From: Hofstenia miamia
Lineage: Eukaryota; Xenacoelomorpha; Acoela
Length of the DNA stretch: 60,912 nt
Assembly: GCA_004352715.1 (NCBI GenBank)
Contig: SCFE01000032.1
Coordinates: 188,153 to 249,064, forward strand
Direction: 5' to 3'
Positions 12,157 through 24,620 of this stretch are shown piece after piece. Below the pieces are notes generated by a model. That model was given only the letters and a program-made list of their open reading frames with translations, was not told where the DNA came from and did not search any database. A program made the translations under genes and the position numbers. Position 1 is the first letter of the stretch. Each line of letters opens with the position of its first letter.

Positions 12157-13030
12157 ATGTAGTTTCTAAAATATATGGATGGTTCAGCAAATTCGAAATT
12201 TTGTACTTTTGACAACTGTTTAACCGGTGTCAGATCCCAAATGGCGAGGACAATAGTATGAGATTTCCATTATTTTAAATCAAAATAAGGGTACCACTTT
12301 ACTTAAATTTCAGCAAAATTCGTTGCCATCATTCGAGAAACATTAAAAATCACCATTAATCGGTAATTTATACTTCAATTACATCTTTTTCGTTATAAAA
12401 TATGAAAATGTTCCAAGAAGCCAATTTTAAATAACATCATATATACAAAATGTGACGTTTAGATTTCTACGTGTTTTTAAAATTTAAATAAAATTAAAAT
12501 TCCAACAATTTATCTAGTTATTTGAATAATTGATATTGATTACTTTAAATGCTAAATGCCGCAAAAGATTGTAAAATGAAGCAATGGATTATGTGCATTA
12601 TTACTAACCAGTTAAATTTATCAAAACTATATTATAAAAGTTTAGCAAAATAGTAAATTGAGCTAGTTATTACGGTAACATACGTTGGATTGAACTAGAT
12701 TTTGCAGTTTATAGATATTGAAAATCGATATTTATTGGAATCTAAGAAAACACTCGATAAAATAACCATATACAAAAAATGATGCACTTGTATACTAAGT
12801 TTTTAACAACAATTCATAGATAATTAGGAAAATTGAAAATCAAACTATAAAATATAGTGATAATGATAAAACTTTCCTAATCAGGTTGCACAAAAACAGT
12901 TTACTAGATACCCATTTTATATTAATATGAATCTCCTAAAGGTAAACCAGAATTTTTCGAAAAGTTAATTTATTAAAATAATTGTCATAGTGAAAAACCT
13001 TTAGTTTACAGCAAATTACTAAAATATAAT

Positions 13031-13066
<36 letters not shown>

Positions 13067-15770
13067 TTATTAAATATAGAGAGCAAATACCGTAACTAAT
13101 TCACAATAACAACAGCTTGCAAAATAGTGTCACGCGGCGAATAAGCAGGGTGTAGCACAATACTTGACAACAGTCATGATTAATGACTGATGATTCAGAT
13201 TTTAAACTTAATTTGGCAGGAAAATTTGGCGACAGTATAGAATAGGGTGCACGCGGAATACACGGACAAAATAAACACTAATATAGGGTAAAAAACGATG
13301 AGAAATGCAATAACACATAGCATAAAAAATAGAGATATATATAGTGGCGGCTTGTGAATGTAAAAGCGAGACCAAATTAGTATAAATAATAAATCATGAA
13401 AAATTTATTTATATTTGAGATCCCTGAGACGATTTTTTTCAGAAAAATGTTTGTAATATTATTAGTATAAAAATAAGATAGTCCTGAAGTTCATTTAATC
13501 AAACATTTTCAAAAAAAATTGTTAAAAATTTCCGTAGTTTTTCTCCTCTAATCGACGTCTTGTATATATGTGGATTGCCCACAATATTTAAGGCAACGGG
13601 CTATTTCTGTAAAAATAACGGAATTGAATCCTTAGGCTATTGCATGCACCTCTTTGTAGAAAATGTGAATTACAACACAACAACTAACAAAAGTCAAAAC
13701 GAGTTATTTCAATAAATCTACTAAGCAATGAGAACTTGAGTAAAACATAATTAAATAACACGTTCACACGGCTGTAGTCGAGGTTATGCGCATATAGCAT
13801 GATCTAGCGTATATCCGCAGAAAATTTCAACGTTTGTTTGTATATACACTTCTTGTATACGCTGTTTTTGAATTGGCAATTAGTGGACTGCACTCTTGCC
13901 GGTTAATTGACAAAATTGCCAAATCGATTGTTTTAGAATTATGTGAAGAGGAACTACATATAAAACCAGTGAAATGCTCGTAATTTTGATAGCTTTATGA
14001 AGAATCAGTTAAAAGAAAATACATAAGCAAATATACAAACGTAAACTAAAAAAACTAATTTCTCGTTTTAAATCAATTTGCACTGAATGGGTTCTTGCAC
14101 TACATGCTTCTATCATAAAGGGCTCTATGTTGACTTGTACATACTTGTTCAATATAAGAATGAAAATATATAATTCTAGACGTTATACTTAAGGCATATA
14201 ACACCTTGAGTAAATTTAATTGAATTTTCAGTAATAACTGCATATCGACAGGCCCATGGTAATTACACCCAGCCGATACTGTGTTGAGCAACTTACAAAA
14301 AATATTTATAAGAATATCAGGGAAATGTATGAAATTAATGCAACGCGGTTACATTTGCCACAAACTCGCTTTTACTAATCGGTAAATAAAATGTGCAAAT
14401 AAATACAAATTCTCTGAAAATGTAAAGTGTTTGCAAAGTAGAAAACTTCCAATTTGTTTAAGAAAGACTTGAATTACGCTAAAAATGTATAGATTTGCAT
14501 AAATATACGTTATATATTTTGCGATATATTTAATACTAGATAACTTTTTATGCATTCCAAGTTTTTTGTAATATTGTCCTTAAATATATACTGCGTGATG
14601 CGCATTTGGTTAATTATGAAAATCTATCGTGCTTTATCTATTACCTTTTAAACTTTTTACGTGTTATTGCACCTCTCATCGCTTTTTAACCTATTCTATA
14701 CCTTCGCAGGAAAATTTTTCTAATTTATAGAAAAGATACCAAAAAAGCTGATAGAAAAGAAACTATTTTGCGAACTACTTGTAATGGAAATGTTATGCAA
14801 AGTAAATAATAATATGCTGATACCTCTGTAAACCACAGCACAAGAATGTCTAAAAATGAAATTAATTAGCACATTATATTGATACCTTGAAAAATCATTG
14901 AAAGGGCCACATATAAAAAACTCGATCAATGTGAAACAGTTTGGCTAATGATTATCCACAATTGAGAATTTTGTGCCAAACATGTATTCTTGAAGGCATT
15001 TAATAAGTAAGACTAAAACTAAAATAGCAATAACATGATGTAAAATGGTGATATCACAGAATAATAAGCTTTGAAGTGTAAAACAGAAAACGAGGAGTAA
15101 ACGCCAAGTTTATAAATGACAAAAAATCAATTTAAGATTCAATTATTGGATTATCTATTATCTTTAGAACTACTTATTAAAGTAATTTACATTCACTAAA
15201 ATATCACTGCCACTAAATGTTTACTCATCACGTAATATAATCTACCTACCACATGAGTATAAATTCTATCAGGTTATTGAAGATCAACGGATCTTAAGAA
15301 AAGGTGACATTATAATGAGAATATTACGTATAAATCAGTATAACATCAATTAATTGTAAAATACCTACAAAAGCTTATTAAGACAAGTGTACGTTCATTT
15401 AAATCTTATCCCTCTGGATTTGTTTAAACGAATTTTAAATTAAGTTGTGGATGAAATTCATTGGTAGAAGCAATATTCAAGAAAAATCGCACAAAAATTA
15501 CATCGACTTTGAATTCAACGTCGATTCAGTAGAAATGAAATGAAAGTAAAGAATAAGTAATTAATATACAAAATATTAGATTAAAAATTAAAGAGAACCC
15601 TCAATTTTTTCTAAAATTATTTATATAAATATATCTATAAATAACACAGCTTATAAAAGGCATCAACATTAATAAATTGAACCAGATTCATCTATTTGAT
15701 TGAAGAAAACATAAATGTAAAAATCAAATTTAGTTGCTGATTTTCGACTTTAAAAAATTCGTAATCCTTT
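12157..15770. other. Non-coding AT-rich stretch
   Basis: No coding region is supported. It contains an (AT)n tract at 13031-13064. At 13342-13352 the sequence tagtggcggcttgtg resembles the CAGTGGCGGCT start of some hAT termini, but I find no matching inverted end. CpG dinucleotides are common throughout, unlike the block that follows. Confidence 0.5.
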
Positions 15771-16893
15771 TGTTTCTCCTGCAAGATGTAGATTAGTCCA
15801 AAATTTGCAAATTTGAAAAATGCTTGCAAATTTCAAAGCAGTATTTTTAAATTTAAAGCATACATTGTAGTAGCTAAAGATATTGGTCAAATGCACCAAA
15901 TAATGCTAGCACACTAAACAGTTTATCATTTATCTCTGATTGTATCACATGCCCAAGCTAAGGGGATGCTAAGGGATGCTCAGCATCTCGTGAGATACTT
16001 GTTAAGCAGAATTAGCAACCCTTAAACTTTTTCAAATTAAAACAAAATATTGATTTATCATAGCAAGATGGTCCTTAGCCTTTAAAGTGTTTTTTTAGCA
16101 TTACTGTTTTGTTTATTAATCTAGTAAACAGTTTTAAAGGGTCATGTTTTAATTAATAGTAAAACTTCTATATGCAGCATAGACTGCAATTGAAAAACAG
16201 TTTTAAAATTATATTGGCATGTATACATATATAGTGCTATATATATTGCTCAACTTATGCACTATTAGAAGTAATTACTGCACAAGCACAGCTATTGAGT
16301 GGTGAAGGGGAGTTAGTGCTAGCAGTCAAGCAACCAACCAGCACATTTCAACCAGTAGGTGAGCAGTGCAAGAGCTGCACAATTGCCAATTTTGCACAAA
16401 GATGAAATATTAAATTATTAAATTTTCTTGGATATTTATGAAATCTACCAATACATTTTGGAGAAACTATTATTCAAAACAGCAAGTAACTTAAAATAAC
16501 ATATTTCAGAGTTTTTTTCAATAAAATTTCCAAATTTTTGATTGTTTGGAATGAAATAAGAACTTTTATTGGTTTTATGTTTTTCCATTGTACCAATAAT
16601 AACAACAAGTGTGGCCACACCCTTCCTTTACCTGATCTCCTGTATTATCCTAATGTCTATGTATAGGTTCACAGCATTGCTGGCGAAGGTAAATTATATA
16701 ACTGCAACATCAGCCAATTATGCTGCAGAAGACACCATATTTTCATGCCAATGCCAAACTAGTGTTCATGTATTTATACAATTATGAAACTATGAAAGCA
16801 ATAAAGAATTTTGACTCTTTCCTGATATGTGCAAAGATATTCCAAACCCATTAAGGCATTAAGTGTGAAAAGTCATAAGTCATTCCATGCCTT

Positions 16894-17712
16894 CCCAGAT
16901 AACAATTTTGGTTGTTTTTACATTGTTTATAGTTGTTTCATACTTTTGGTTGTTGCAGCAACCACTAACATCCTAATAACAACTTTAGTAAAAAATAATC
17001 AGTGAGCAGATGCTTGCAAATAAAACTCATTTTGTTAGTTTTATTACTAGATCCTTTTATAAAAAAAAAGATTTGCAAAACCTTTTTTGATGTTTTTAAT
17101 TTGTGAAAAATTATAATATAATAGATATGTGAATTTTCAAAATAATTTATTCATGAATATTTTGACACCTTGATATTGACAGTTAAATAGCATAAGTTAT
17201 AATTGAGCTGAAGAGATTTTTCACGACTTAAGAAAGTACTCTTACAAAATTGTGCTTAATTTTAGAGTTTTAAATTTTTGTTAAATTTGGCAGATTTTTA
17301 TGCTCATTGTTATCATTTATATACAAGACATTCATTTAAATCTTTAACAAATGTTTGTATTGAATATGCTTGACAGTATCTCAAAGATAATGGTCTGTCC
17401 TTGGTTGGGCTTGTGTTTGTTTAAATGCAATGTTTAAACAGCTTAGTATTATAAAATTTTGTTTGCATATAAAATTAATGCTAAAACAATCATGTGACAA
17501 CTTAAAACAATGTTGTTACAACCTCAAAATGTTGCTGTTTCATTCATAAAAAACAACCAAAAAGCAACCTAATGTGGCGTTGTTGAAGCAATGTTGTTTC
17601 AACCAATGAAATGGTACCATTTTGACATTAAAACAACGTTGTTTTTGACACATAAAACAACCACATAACAACCAAAAACAATGTTGTTTAGCCCTTAAAT
17701 TTGTTATCTGGG
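16894..17712. mobile_element. Inverted-repeat element with CCCAGATAACA termini (819 bp)
   Basis: It begins CCCAGATAACA (16894-16904) and ends with the exact complement TGTTATCTGGG (17702-17712). Both ends are followed inward by many short TTGTTTT / AAAACAAC motifs (for example 17495-17690), so the arms can pair extensively. No transposase is visible, so it is non-autonomous. A target duplication is not clear; TT flanks both ends. The superfamily is not assigned. Confidence 0.7.
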
Positions 17713-17895
17713 TTGATGGGATAGAGCCAGTTTGTGGATTTAGTGCAGAAAAATGATGAGGCCCTCCTCTATCACATGGAGCTATTAGATTGAGCATAGC
17801 TTTAATAGCCATGAGCATTTAGACAATTTAATAAAAAATTGTATAGAGTGTATTCTTCAGGATTAAATTTTATGAGTAGTAGTGTGAAATCTGTG

Positions 17896-17985
17896 GTACC
17901 ATTTTTTTCATTTATATTTCCAATCTCACATTAGTTACAGGTACCATTTTTTTCATTTATATTTCCAATCTCACATTAGTTACAT
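17896..17985. repeat. Tandem duplication, unit about 46 bp
   Basis: The unit starting gtaccatttttttcattta and ending ...cacattagttacag occurs twice in a row with no visible changes, so this is a recent local duplication. Confidence 0.85.
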
Positions 17986-18589
17986 TCCAATTGAAAAAAA
18001 ATTAATAACAGGCTCCAGTCCCATGAATGCATGATCCATCATAAAAGTAATTCAAATACATACTAAATTAGTGTGTTAATTACAGTAAAATTTAGAGGAA
18101 CATTAATGCATTATTTAACTTAAGTAGTTTGAAAATGGTCTATACAAGTAATTTTTTGGCTGGATTTGCAATTACAGAATTTGAATTCATTAAAATTCAA
18201 ATTATCCACACTTGAACAAAAACATATAAAAAAATTTATTTACTGATTTTGAGTTGCTTAAATTTGCACTTATTTTTTTACATTTATAGAATTGTTCAGA
18301 AAATTTATAAGTTCCAGTAATGCTTAGCATCAATTCAAAATCAAGGCAGTTCTTGCTTTTTAAAAAACATATGCAGGAATATTGTGAGTGTTTGTGCTCT
18401 TTTATGTAATATCATAGAGACTCATAATTTCTTAACACAGTTTTTTTTGCAAATATCATCACCTAGCATTCTATATTGATAAACTAACATCCCTTAAATT
18501 AAGAGGCTGGCTATGGGCTTGCTGTACCATGAGGGGGAATTTTCATGAAATTCTTGAAATGATTTGAAAATCTGTTTATACCAGGGCTC

Positions 18590-18672
18590 CCAAAAGCACT
18601 GCTGTTAGCAGCACTTTAAAAGCTGCAAGCTGTTACAGCAAATAGCAAACAAGTGCTGTTTAAAACAGCACA
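18590..18672. repeat. Cluster of AGCAGC/GCTGCT palindromic motifs
   Basis: It contains several short complementary words (gctgttagcagc, aagctgcaagct, gctgtttaaaacagc) that can form small hairpins. It lies just before the 5' LTR. No function is evident. Confidence 0.4.
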
Positions 18673-18700
18673 TAAAATTTAACCCATTTTGGCATATTAT

Positions 18701-18822
18701 TGTAGAGTCACTCAGGGACCCTATTTTGATTTTATTTCTTTTAATCATTTGGCACTCTAAAATTACTGTTATGTCATAGTGATGTTGTGATTGTTGCTAT
18801 CATTTATTTGTATCAATTTATT
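18701..18822 (+). repeat. 5' LTR remnant
   Basis: It starts TGTAGAGTCACT and aligns without a gap over 122 bp to 24310-24431 with a modest number of substitutions. Similarity stops abruptly after caatttatt, so the rest of this LTR has been deleted or replaced. Direct repeats 5.6 kb apart, the second one preceded by a purine tract, identify an LTR retrotransposon. Confidence 0.75.
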
Positions 18823-21800
18823 AATAACAACAATCAAATGGCATTGTAGAAAGGCTCAACCACACAGTCATTAAGTTAATCTGAGTTGCCCTTGCCTGAG
18901 CAACAGGTCAGAACTGGCAATGTTTGGTTGAGAAGCAAGTACACCTCTTTCTATTATGTTTCCTGATTAAAATGAAACTACACTGGAAAATTTCATAAAC
19001 CACATATTGCACAGACTTCAGGAAGTGCACCTCACTATTTGTAGGAATAATAATCAATCTGTTGTCTGCCAGTGATGAAACTTTAATTGTAAATTATATG
19101 GCAAGCTTCATAAACAAAGCAACAAGGTCTTTGCCTATTTTCCTTTCCAAATTACTGATACTAACCAAGTACAAAAGCTTGCCATGAACTGGCAAGGTCT
19201 GTTTACTATAACTAAAGTGTGAGGTCACCACAAGTATTTATTAAATAATGGGAGAGCTGCCCACCTTCAATGATTCAAACAAACTGTTAAGGATTTTGAT
19301 AATGTTGTCATTGACCCTAATAGTGAATTTGAAACTTATGATAACCTCACTGAATGTGAGGAAAACAACCTCACTGAGGTTGAGTATGATAGTAACCTTT
19401 GTAATAGTAGCAACATTAGTGCTACTCATATTTTGACTAGACAAAGAGTTAGAGATCAAGAATATTTAAATCATTTAAATACCCAAGATTGGGAACTCAA
19501 TTTAATCTCTATGTTTAGTAACCAAGTTGAATAGATGAAATGGACAGAAAATCAACTGCCACTAGAAGACATGTGCAATGATGACCCAACCCACAAGATA
19601 AACTGAGGAGATGAGAAACATCCCCATGCTGAGCAGATGAGGGCACATCACAGAGTTGAGGGAGACAAGCAGCCAAGGACTCAGACAGCAGACCACGCCA
19701 CTACTTGGGGAGACAACACTCTCCTTGGGAGAGGACCTCAGATGACTATGCAAGGAGAAAACACTCTGTAGGAACCTGAGGAGTCTAGCAAGTTAAGAGT
19801 GCCTTTTGCTAGTATTAGTGTAAGTAATACCCAACTGTCCCACAGTGACTCAATAACCCCCTTTAGTCCTGGTCCTTTGTCACATACTTCTACAAGTATA
19901 AGATCAAAGAAGACTGAAGAAAGACAGAAGAAAACATCCAAAGTTGGAGATGAGATACTCCACTTGCATTTTATTGCAGCTCCTAAGGCTGTTAGTTTCA
20001 TGAGTGATAACTTGTCAGAGGAAAATAAGAATAAACTGAGGTGAACATACAACACTAAGTCATTAGCATGTTCTATTAACATTATTCCTTTTGTCTTCAA
20101 TGCAGAGCTTAGGCCCAGAATAAATACAATAATTTGTTATGATTCCAAGATGCATGGTGAACTTATAAGGCCATACTGGAGAAGCACTGTACACACCATG
20201 TTTGATGAGGATTTTAACCTCTCCTACCTCTGCCAACTTCTCAACAACAAAAAGGTGATACAAAAGTTTGAGTGTGTCAATATTGATTTAGATAATCTCC
20301 TGATAATTTATTTTCTGAGAGTAGGCAAAGTAAACCAGCCTAAAATCATGAAAAAGATTGAGATTGCCTGCAGACTTGCAAAATTTGAGAACATCTGCCT
20401 CACTATGTTCCACAAAGAAGAATACCAGGACAAGATCCCAGAGCAGGTCAAAACCTCTACTTTTGAATGGAAAATTTCACAATTTTGTATAACAACTATT
20501 ATCAGCCAGTGAGCATGTACCACACAAACATCATCTTGGTAAGGAAGACTCTTGAGTCAATCAATATTAACCTGCCTGGCTTAGCCACAGTTACCAATAT
20601 TCATGTCAGTTTTGCCTTCTCTCAGAGCACAACCACCCTTACTGAGATCAATGAAATTTGGATGTCACTAAAAGCAGACAGGAGCCCTGAAACCACATGG
20701 CCTACTATTAAGATTCACAGACTGAACTCAAAGTACTCAAGATCTGTAGAACAACTTCTCATGGAACTGCGCATATCTTACATCTCACAAGATTGATAAA
20801 ACTTTATTCTCTGAAAAATTTGCTCCAGCCATCCAATCTCATGGAGCCATTTGGATCCTTTTGATTTTTCTTACTAGTGATCCCCAGCTTCAGGTACATC
20901 AACCAACACACCTGAGAGAAGTTAGCAAAAATGTGCACCCATGAACTAGCAATTTGCCCCTCTGCATGGAAAGTGAAAAACTGGCTACTGCATGCATACT
21001 CTTTACCAGTGTCCCCTGGCAAAACCAAGAAAGTGATGGAGCATTTTGAAAAATACTATGCAAGGTTGATAGGAACAAGCAGTCCTCTAGGGCGCTTGTC
21101 ACCACAAATGATTGTGAATAGTCTCAGCATTGTGTTTTCTGACCTCAATATCTTCTCTGATACCCTCAACAAGTACATCTGTGGAGCCACAGCCAAAACT
21201 AAGTTTCCATCACTCAATTCAGAATATGCTCTGCTCTGTACTAGTCCCCTTGTTCAACAAGAGCCTGGGTCTATGCAGCAGCTCTTAGAACTTGTTAATC
21301 ATTATAATGTTTACACAAAAACTGAAATTCTGTTAAATCTAGAGAAGATGAACTATCCTGAGAGTGGCTACAATAAGATGGCAGAAACAAGGAGGCACAC
21401 AGCTAAAGATGGCAAAGTTATCCTTCTCACAATTATTGAGCAAACAATGTGCTCCCTGGAGCAGTTCTACTACAAAGAAGAGCTGTTGTCTTCATCAGCC
21501 ATCAAGGTCTCACCTGGCACCAAGGCCCTAATTGATGCCATCAAATTGCAGAAGTTTTCCAGAGCTGCAACCTCCCCTGTCCATTTCCAAAGACGACTGC
21601 ATACTCACTATCAAACGCCATCCTGAGGAGTTCACTGAAAAGCTCACTATAGCTGAACATGTAATTGAAAGTAACTGTGATAATGATATACTGGGCCTTA
21701 TGAAGTGGTGCCTCATGGAGATTTTCACAAAGGAAGAGCTAGTGCTTCTACAATAACCTGGGCAACAAATAGCCTTGGATGTAGAATGCACTACAGCTTG

Positions 21801-21893
21801 GTTACAAATTTCCACAACTCAAGTTACTAAACTCCACAAACATGGATCAAGGAGCACCTTCTGAGACTTGATTAGAGATGCTAAAATCAACTA

Positions 21894-23317
21894 CACGCTT
21901 TTTTTTTATAAGAAACATTTTTATAAGAAACATGAGGCTCAAATCTGGCAAAAATTAAGAAACATTTAAGAAACACTAGCAGGCTCAACTTTACAGGATC
22001 AAAAAAACAAAAAAACAAAACAATATTTTGTGAGAACAACCATGGAATATTTTTTACAAGACTCATTTTTTAAAGTCAGATTATTGTTTATTATAGGCTT
22101 AACAGCATAGAACAAAAGTGTTTAGCAAACTTCAAATTAAAAATCGTCAAACAAATCAAAGATGTTTCCGTCCACATTTTCCTCTACGATCATTTCGTTC
22201 TCATGCAGATCATTTTCTATTAATTCAACAGTGGTATCATCTATAGGTTCCGAAACAATGTCGTCAACTTGCATTTCAGGAATACTTGTTGTTGGCTCTA
22301 TCATGGATGGGGGTGGGACGGTGTAATTAGGTAGACCCTCTGGTTGTACTAAGTGATCTTCTGACCCATCAGCAGTTAAGAGGCAGCCAGTTTTCTGGAA
22401 CAATCTGTACCGATAGTTGTCATATTTACTATCGAGGAGGCTATTGTATGCTTTTCCAATCCATTGGGTGAGTAGGATCCTTCTTTCAGAAGCAGAAAAA
22501 GAGTGGTTAACACCGTACCATTTCTCATCGTTCTCATCGCTATCCAACCATTTGTAATGTTCCAATCAGATTAATGATTTAAGCTGCTCAGCATATCTGG
22601 CATCAACTGGCTGCCAGATATCAGTAGNCAGATATTAAAGTTGGAATGTCAACTTTCATTTCAGTCCCTCTATGAATTATAGTTTTCATAAAACCAAATG
22701 CTGCTAAAGACCTTTGCTTTTTTGACATTTTTACAGCAATGAAGTTGTCACACTTTTCTTTTATTTACTACATATGTTTCTACAGAAAAAAAAGTTTTCA
22801 AATTTTATATTCGAATTTTCGAAAATTTGGATAACTCATGGTTGTGATCAAAAAAGAAATTCTCCCAACTATACCATACATTTACAGTAATTTTGACCTA
22901 ATTCTTTCTGGTAAAGTTGGGAGAATTTATTAAACAATCAAAAGACGTAAAAAAATTTTCTAATAAATTGTATATCGGTTGCCGTAAATTTACGCTTTCA
23001 GAGTATAAACAACATGGCGATCAGAGTGAAGACATATCGTGGTGGCCACAGTGAGCTGCTTAGTTGCTGATTGGGGTTGATGAATAGTAGCTACGTTCTT
23101 AACGTAAGCAATATGTGATGACATATTTATTGAGTTTTTTTGCGTAGGTACGTACACACGCACAGCACAGTACATGCATTAGTCAAGAACTGTTTTCAAA
23201 AAAGTTGACATGCAAAATTAAGAACATTATAAGAAACATTTGAGGCTTGATGACACGAAATTTTAAGAAACACCGAGGCTGAAGTCCAAAAGTATGTTTC
23301 TTATAAAAAAAAGCGTG
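21894..23317 (-). mobile_element. pogo-like Tc1/mariner transposon, internally deleted
   Basis: The left end is CACGC-T9-ATAAGAAACAT and the right end is its complement with one base fewer in the T run. The element is flanked by TA on both sides (21892-21893 and 23318-23319), the Tc1/mariner target duplication. AAGAAACA words repeat inside both ends. It splits the gag-like region, which reads on across it when the element and one TA are removed. Unlike its surroundings it keeps many CpGs, so it inserted later. A single N at 22627 sits at the likely internal deletion point. Confidence 0.85.
22137..22728 (-). pseudogene. pogo/Tigger-type transposase, deleted and with a stop
   Basis: Read on the minus strand, an N-terminal piece starts at M (22728, MSKKQRSLAAFGFMKT) and stops being readable at the N at 22627. 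It then resumes as IWQPVDARYAEQLKSLI, a stop at about 22566, and the C-terminal ORF starting LEHYKWLD. QPVDxxxxxxLK and RLFQKTGCLLTADGSEDHL match the last part of pogo/Tigger DDE transposases, which end with a 'kkcGI..alDGtEDd' segment and an acidic tail; here the tail is D/E-rich. The catalytic core is missing, so it could not catalyse transposition. Confidence 0.7.
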
Positions 23318-24296
23318 TACCCTGTCACAATTGGGAATGCCACACTCAAGAAAAAGGTTGAGTTTAAACAGATTGAGACTAATGCTGAGAAAAAAATCTG
23401 CTCTGCATACCTCCACCATGCCTAATGATGCTGCTAATTTTACCATCTTGGAGGGTGAAGAAGGGGCGCAGAAAGGTGTTGGTCCACCTGTCTGATAAGA
23501 TCAACTATGTATCTACTGCAGGAGAAATTGCTAAAGCAATGCAGACTAAAGAATACAAGGAAATCAGAGACACCCTGCTTCAAGGCAGAAATCCTGAGCA
23601 TGTTTATATTGATGGCAAGTTAACAATTAAGGATATTTTTCAAAAAGGGCAGCCAATCTCAATGCAACTCCAGAAAATCCACAATAAGATCACAGTGTTA
23701 GACCCACACATTCTTATATTGTTTCAAGCTTTCAGAGACATGATGTGGATTAACAATGTTGAGACAATAACACACTACTATGATGTTACAAAAAGAATCC
23801 AGATAATCATTATGCTGAGGGCTGAGATGAATGATCTAGAAGAGATGCCTCTCCAACAGGTCAACTAGTACTGCTCACTCTTCATGGACCACACTATTTG
23901 AATGGGATTGCTATGAGAGGTCTTTACACACTTCTATCCCAATACCCAGATTAGTGCACAGGACGCACACACTTCAGATATGGATGCACTTATGATTCTC
24001 ATGATTGCCTTGAAAGGTCTCCTGCTCTACAAGTGATTTTCTGACACATTTATGAGGAGACTCAACAACTTACAAAGAAACTGCCTGATCAGCTCTCACC
24101 TACCTGAAATCAAGCTTTTCTGCCTACATAATGCAGCTGTCACTCCACAGGAGACCTTAATGCAGATTACCAGGTGCCCTAGGTACACCAAAGTCTCATC
24201 TTGGGATGATGTCATGCTATTGAAATGGTGGAGGAGACACAGAAGCTATTGTCAGGTCCCACTGTCCAGCTCTTACCACAAACTTAACTGTGAAAT

Positions 24297-24307
24297 GGGG
24301 GGAGGGG
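24297..24307 (+). other. Polypurine tract of the LTR element
   Basis: Eleven purines (GGGGGGAGGGG) end two bases before the 3' LTR start. This is the expected priming site for plus-strand DNA synthesis and sets the element's orientation. Confidence 0.75.
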
Positions 24308-24309
24308 TG

Positions 24310-24620
24310 TGTAGAGTCACTTGGGCCCCTATTTTGATTTTATTTCTTTTGATTATTTGGCACTCTAAAATTAGTGTTATGTCATAGTGACCTCATGATT
24401 TTTGCTATCAATTTATTTGTATCAATTTATTCCATTTTCAAGTGCAGTTATTTGTATCATTTTATTATTTGTCCCCTTGATTCAATCTTAAATGTTATTG
24501 CTTGTTTAATTTTGTGAGGGAAAGTTTGTAAACATATACCAGGTAATAATTTACAAGATTGTTGTAAATATGTGCAAAGCCTGTAGTGAAAACACAATAA
24601 AATTTATTCTTGCTTCAACA
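24310..24620 (+). repeat. 3' LTR
   Basis: It starts TGTAGAGTCACT directly after the polypurine tract. A polyadenylation signal AATAAA is at 24596-24601, and the likely end is ...CTTCAACA at 24620, giving TG...CA ends and about 311 bp. Its first 122 bp match the 5' LTR remnant; the end coordinate is an inference. Confidence 0.65.

Larger units (their letters stand above)
19248..24300 (+). pseudogene. Gag-like coding region of the LTR element, fragmented
   Basis: A series of open stretches in changing frames (about 19285-19530, 19799-20044, 20150-20512, 20467-20796, 20931-21626, 21532-21756, then 23328-23867 and 24052-24300) overlap end to end and have globular, K/E/L-rich composition unlike the random frames around. 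The protein would have been well over 1000 residues. There is an acidic N-terminus near 19290-19530, an S/T/P-rich linker near 19800-19920 and a helical body. I find no CCHC knuckle and none of the RT motifs. It carries many stops and is clearly dead. Confidence 0.55.
18701..24620 (+). mobile_element. LTR retrotransposon, gag-like only, decayed
   Basis: It is bounded by direct repeats beginning TGTAGAGTCAC at 18701 and 24310, with a textbook polypurine tract (ggggggagggg, 24297-24307) just upstream of the 3' LTR. The interior is one long decayed coding region in which I recognise no protease, reverse transcriptase, RNase H or integrase, so it looks like a large gag-only, non-autonomous element or one of a family I do not know. 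A pogo-like transposon is inserted in it at 21894-23317. Target-site duplications are not clear. Confidence 0.7.

Noticed and set aside
13342-13372. hAT-like terminus tagtggcggcttgtg
   Set aside because: No inverted partner and no 8-bp duplication could be found.
19562-20100. Minus-strand frames at 19562-19753 and 19738-20100
   Set aside because: Antisense to the gag-like region, which has the better reading and the LTR orientation.
22990-23446. Minus-strand frames of 61 and 87 codons
   Set aside because: They lie in the right arm of the pogo-like element and cross its terminus; no transposase motif.
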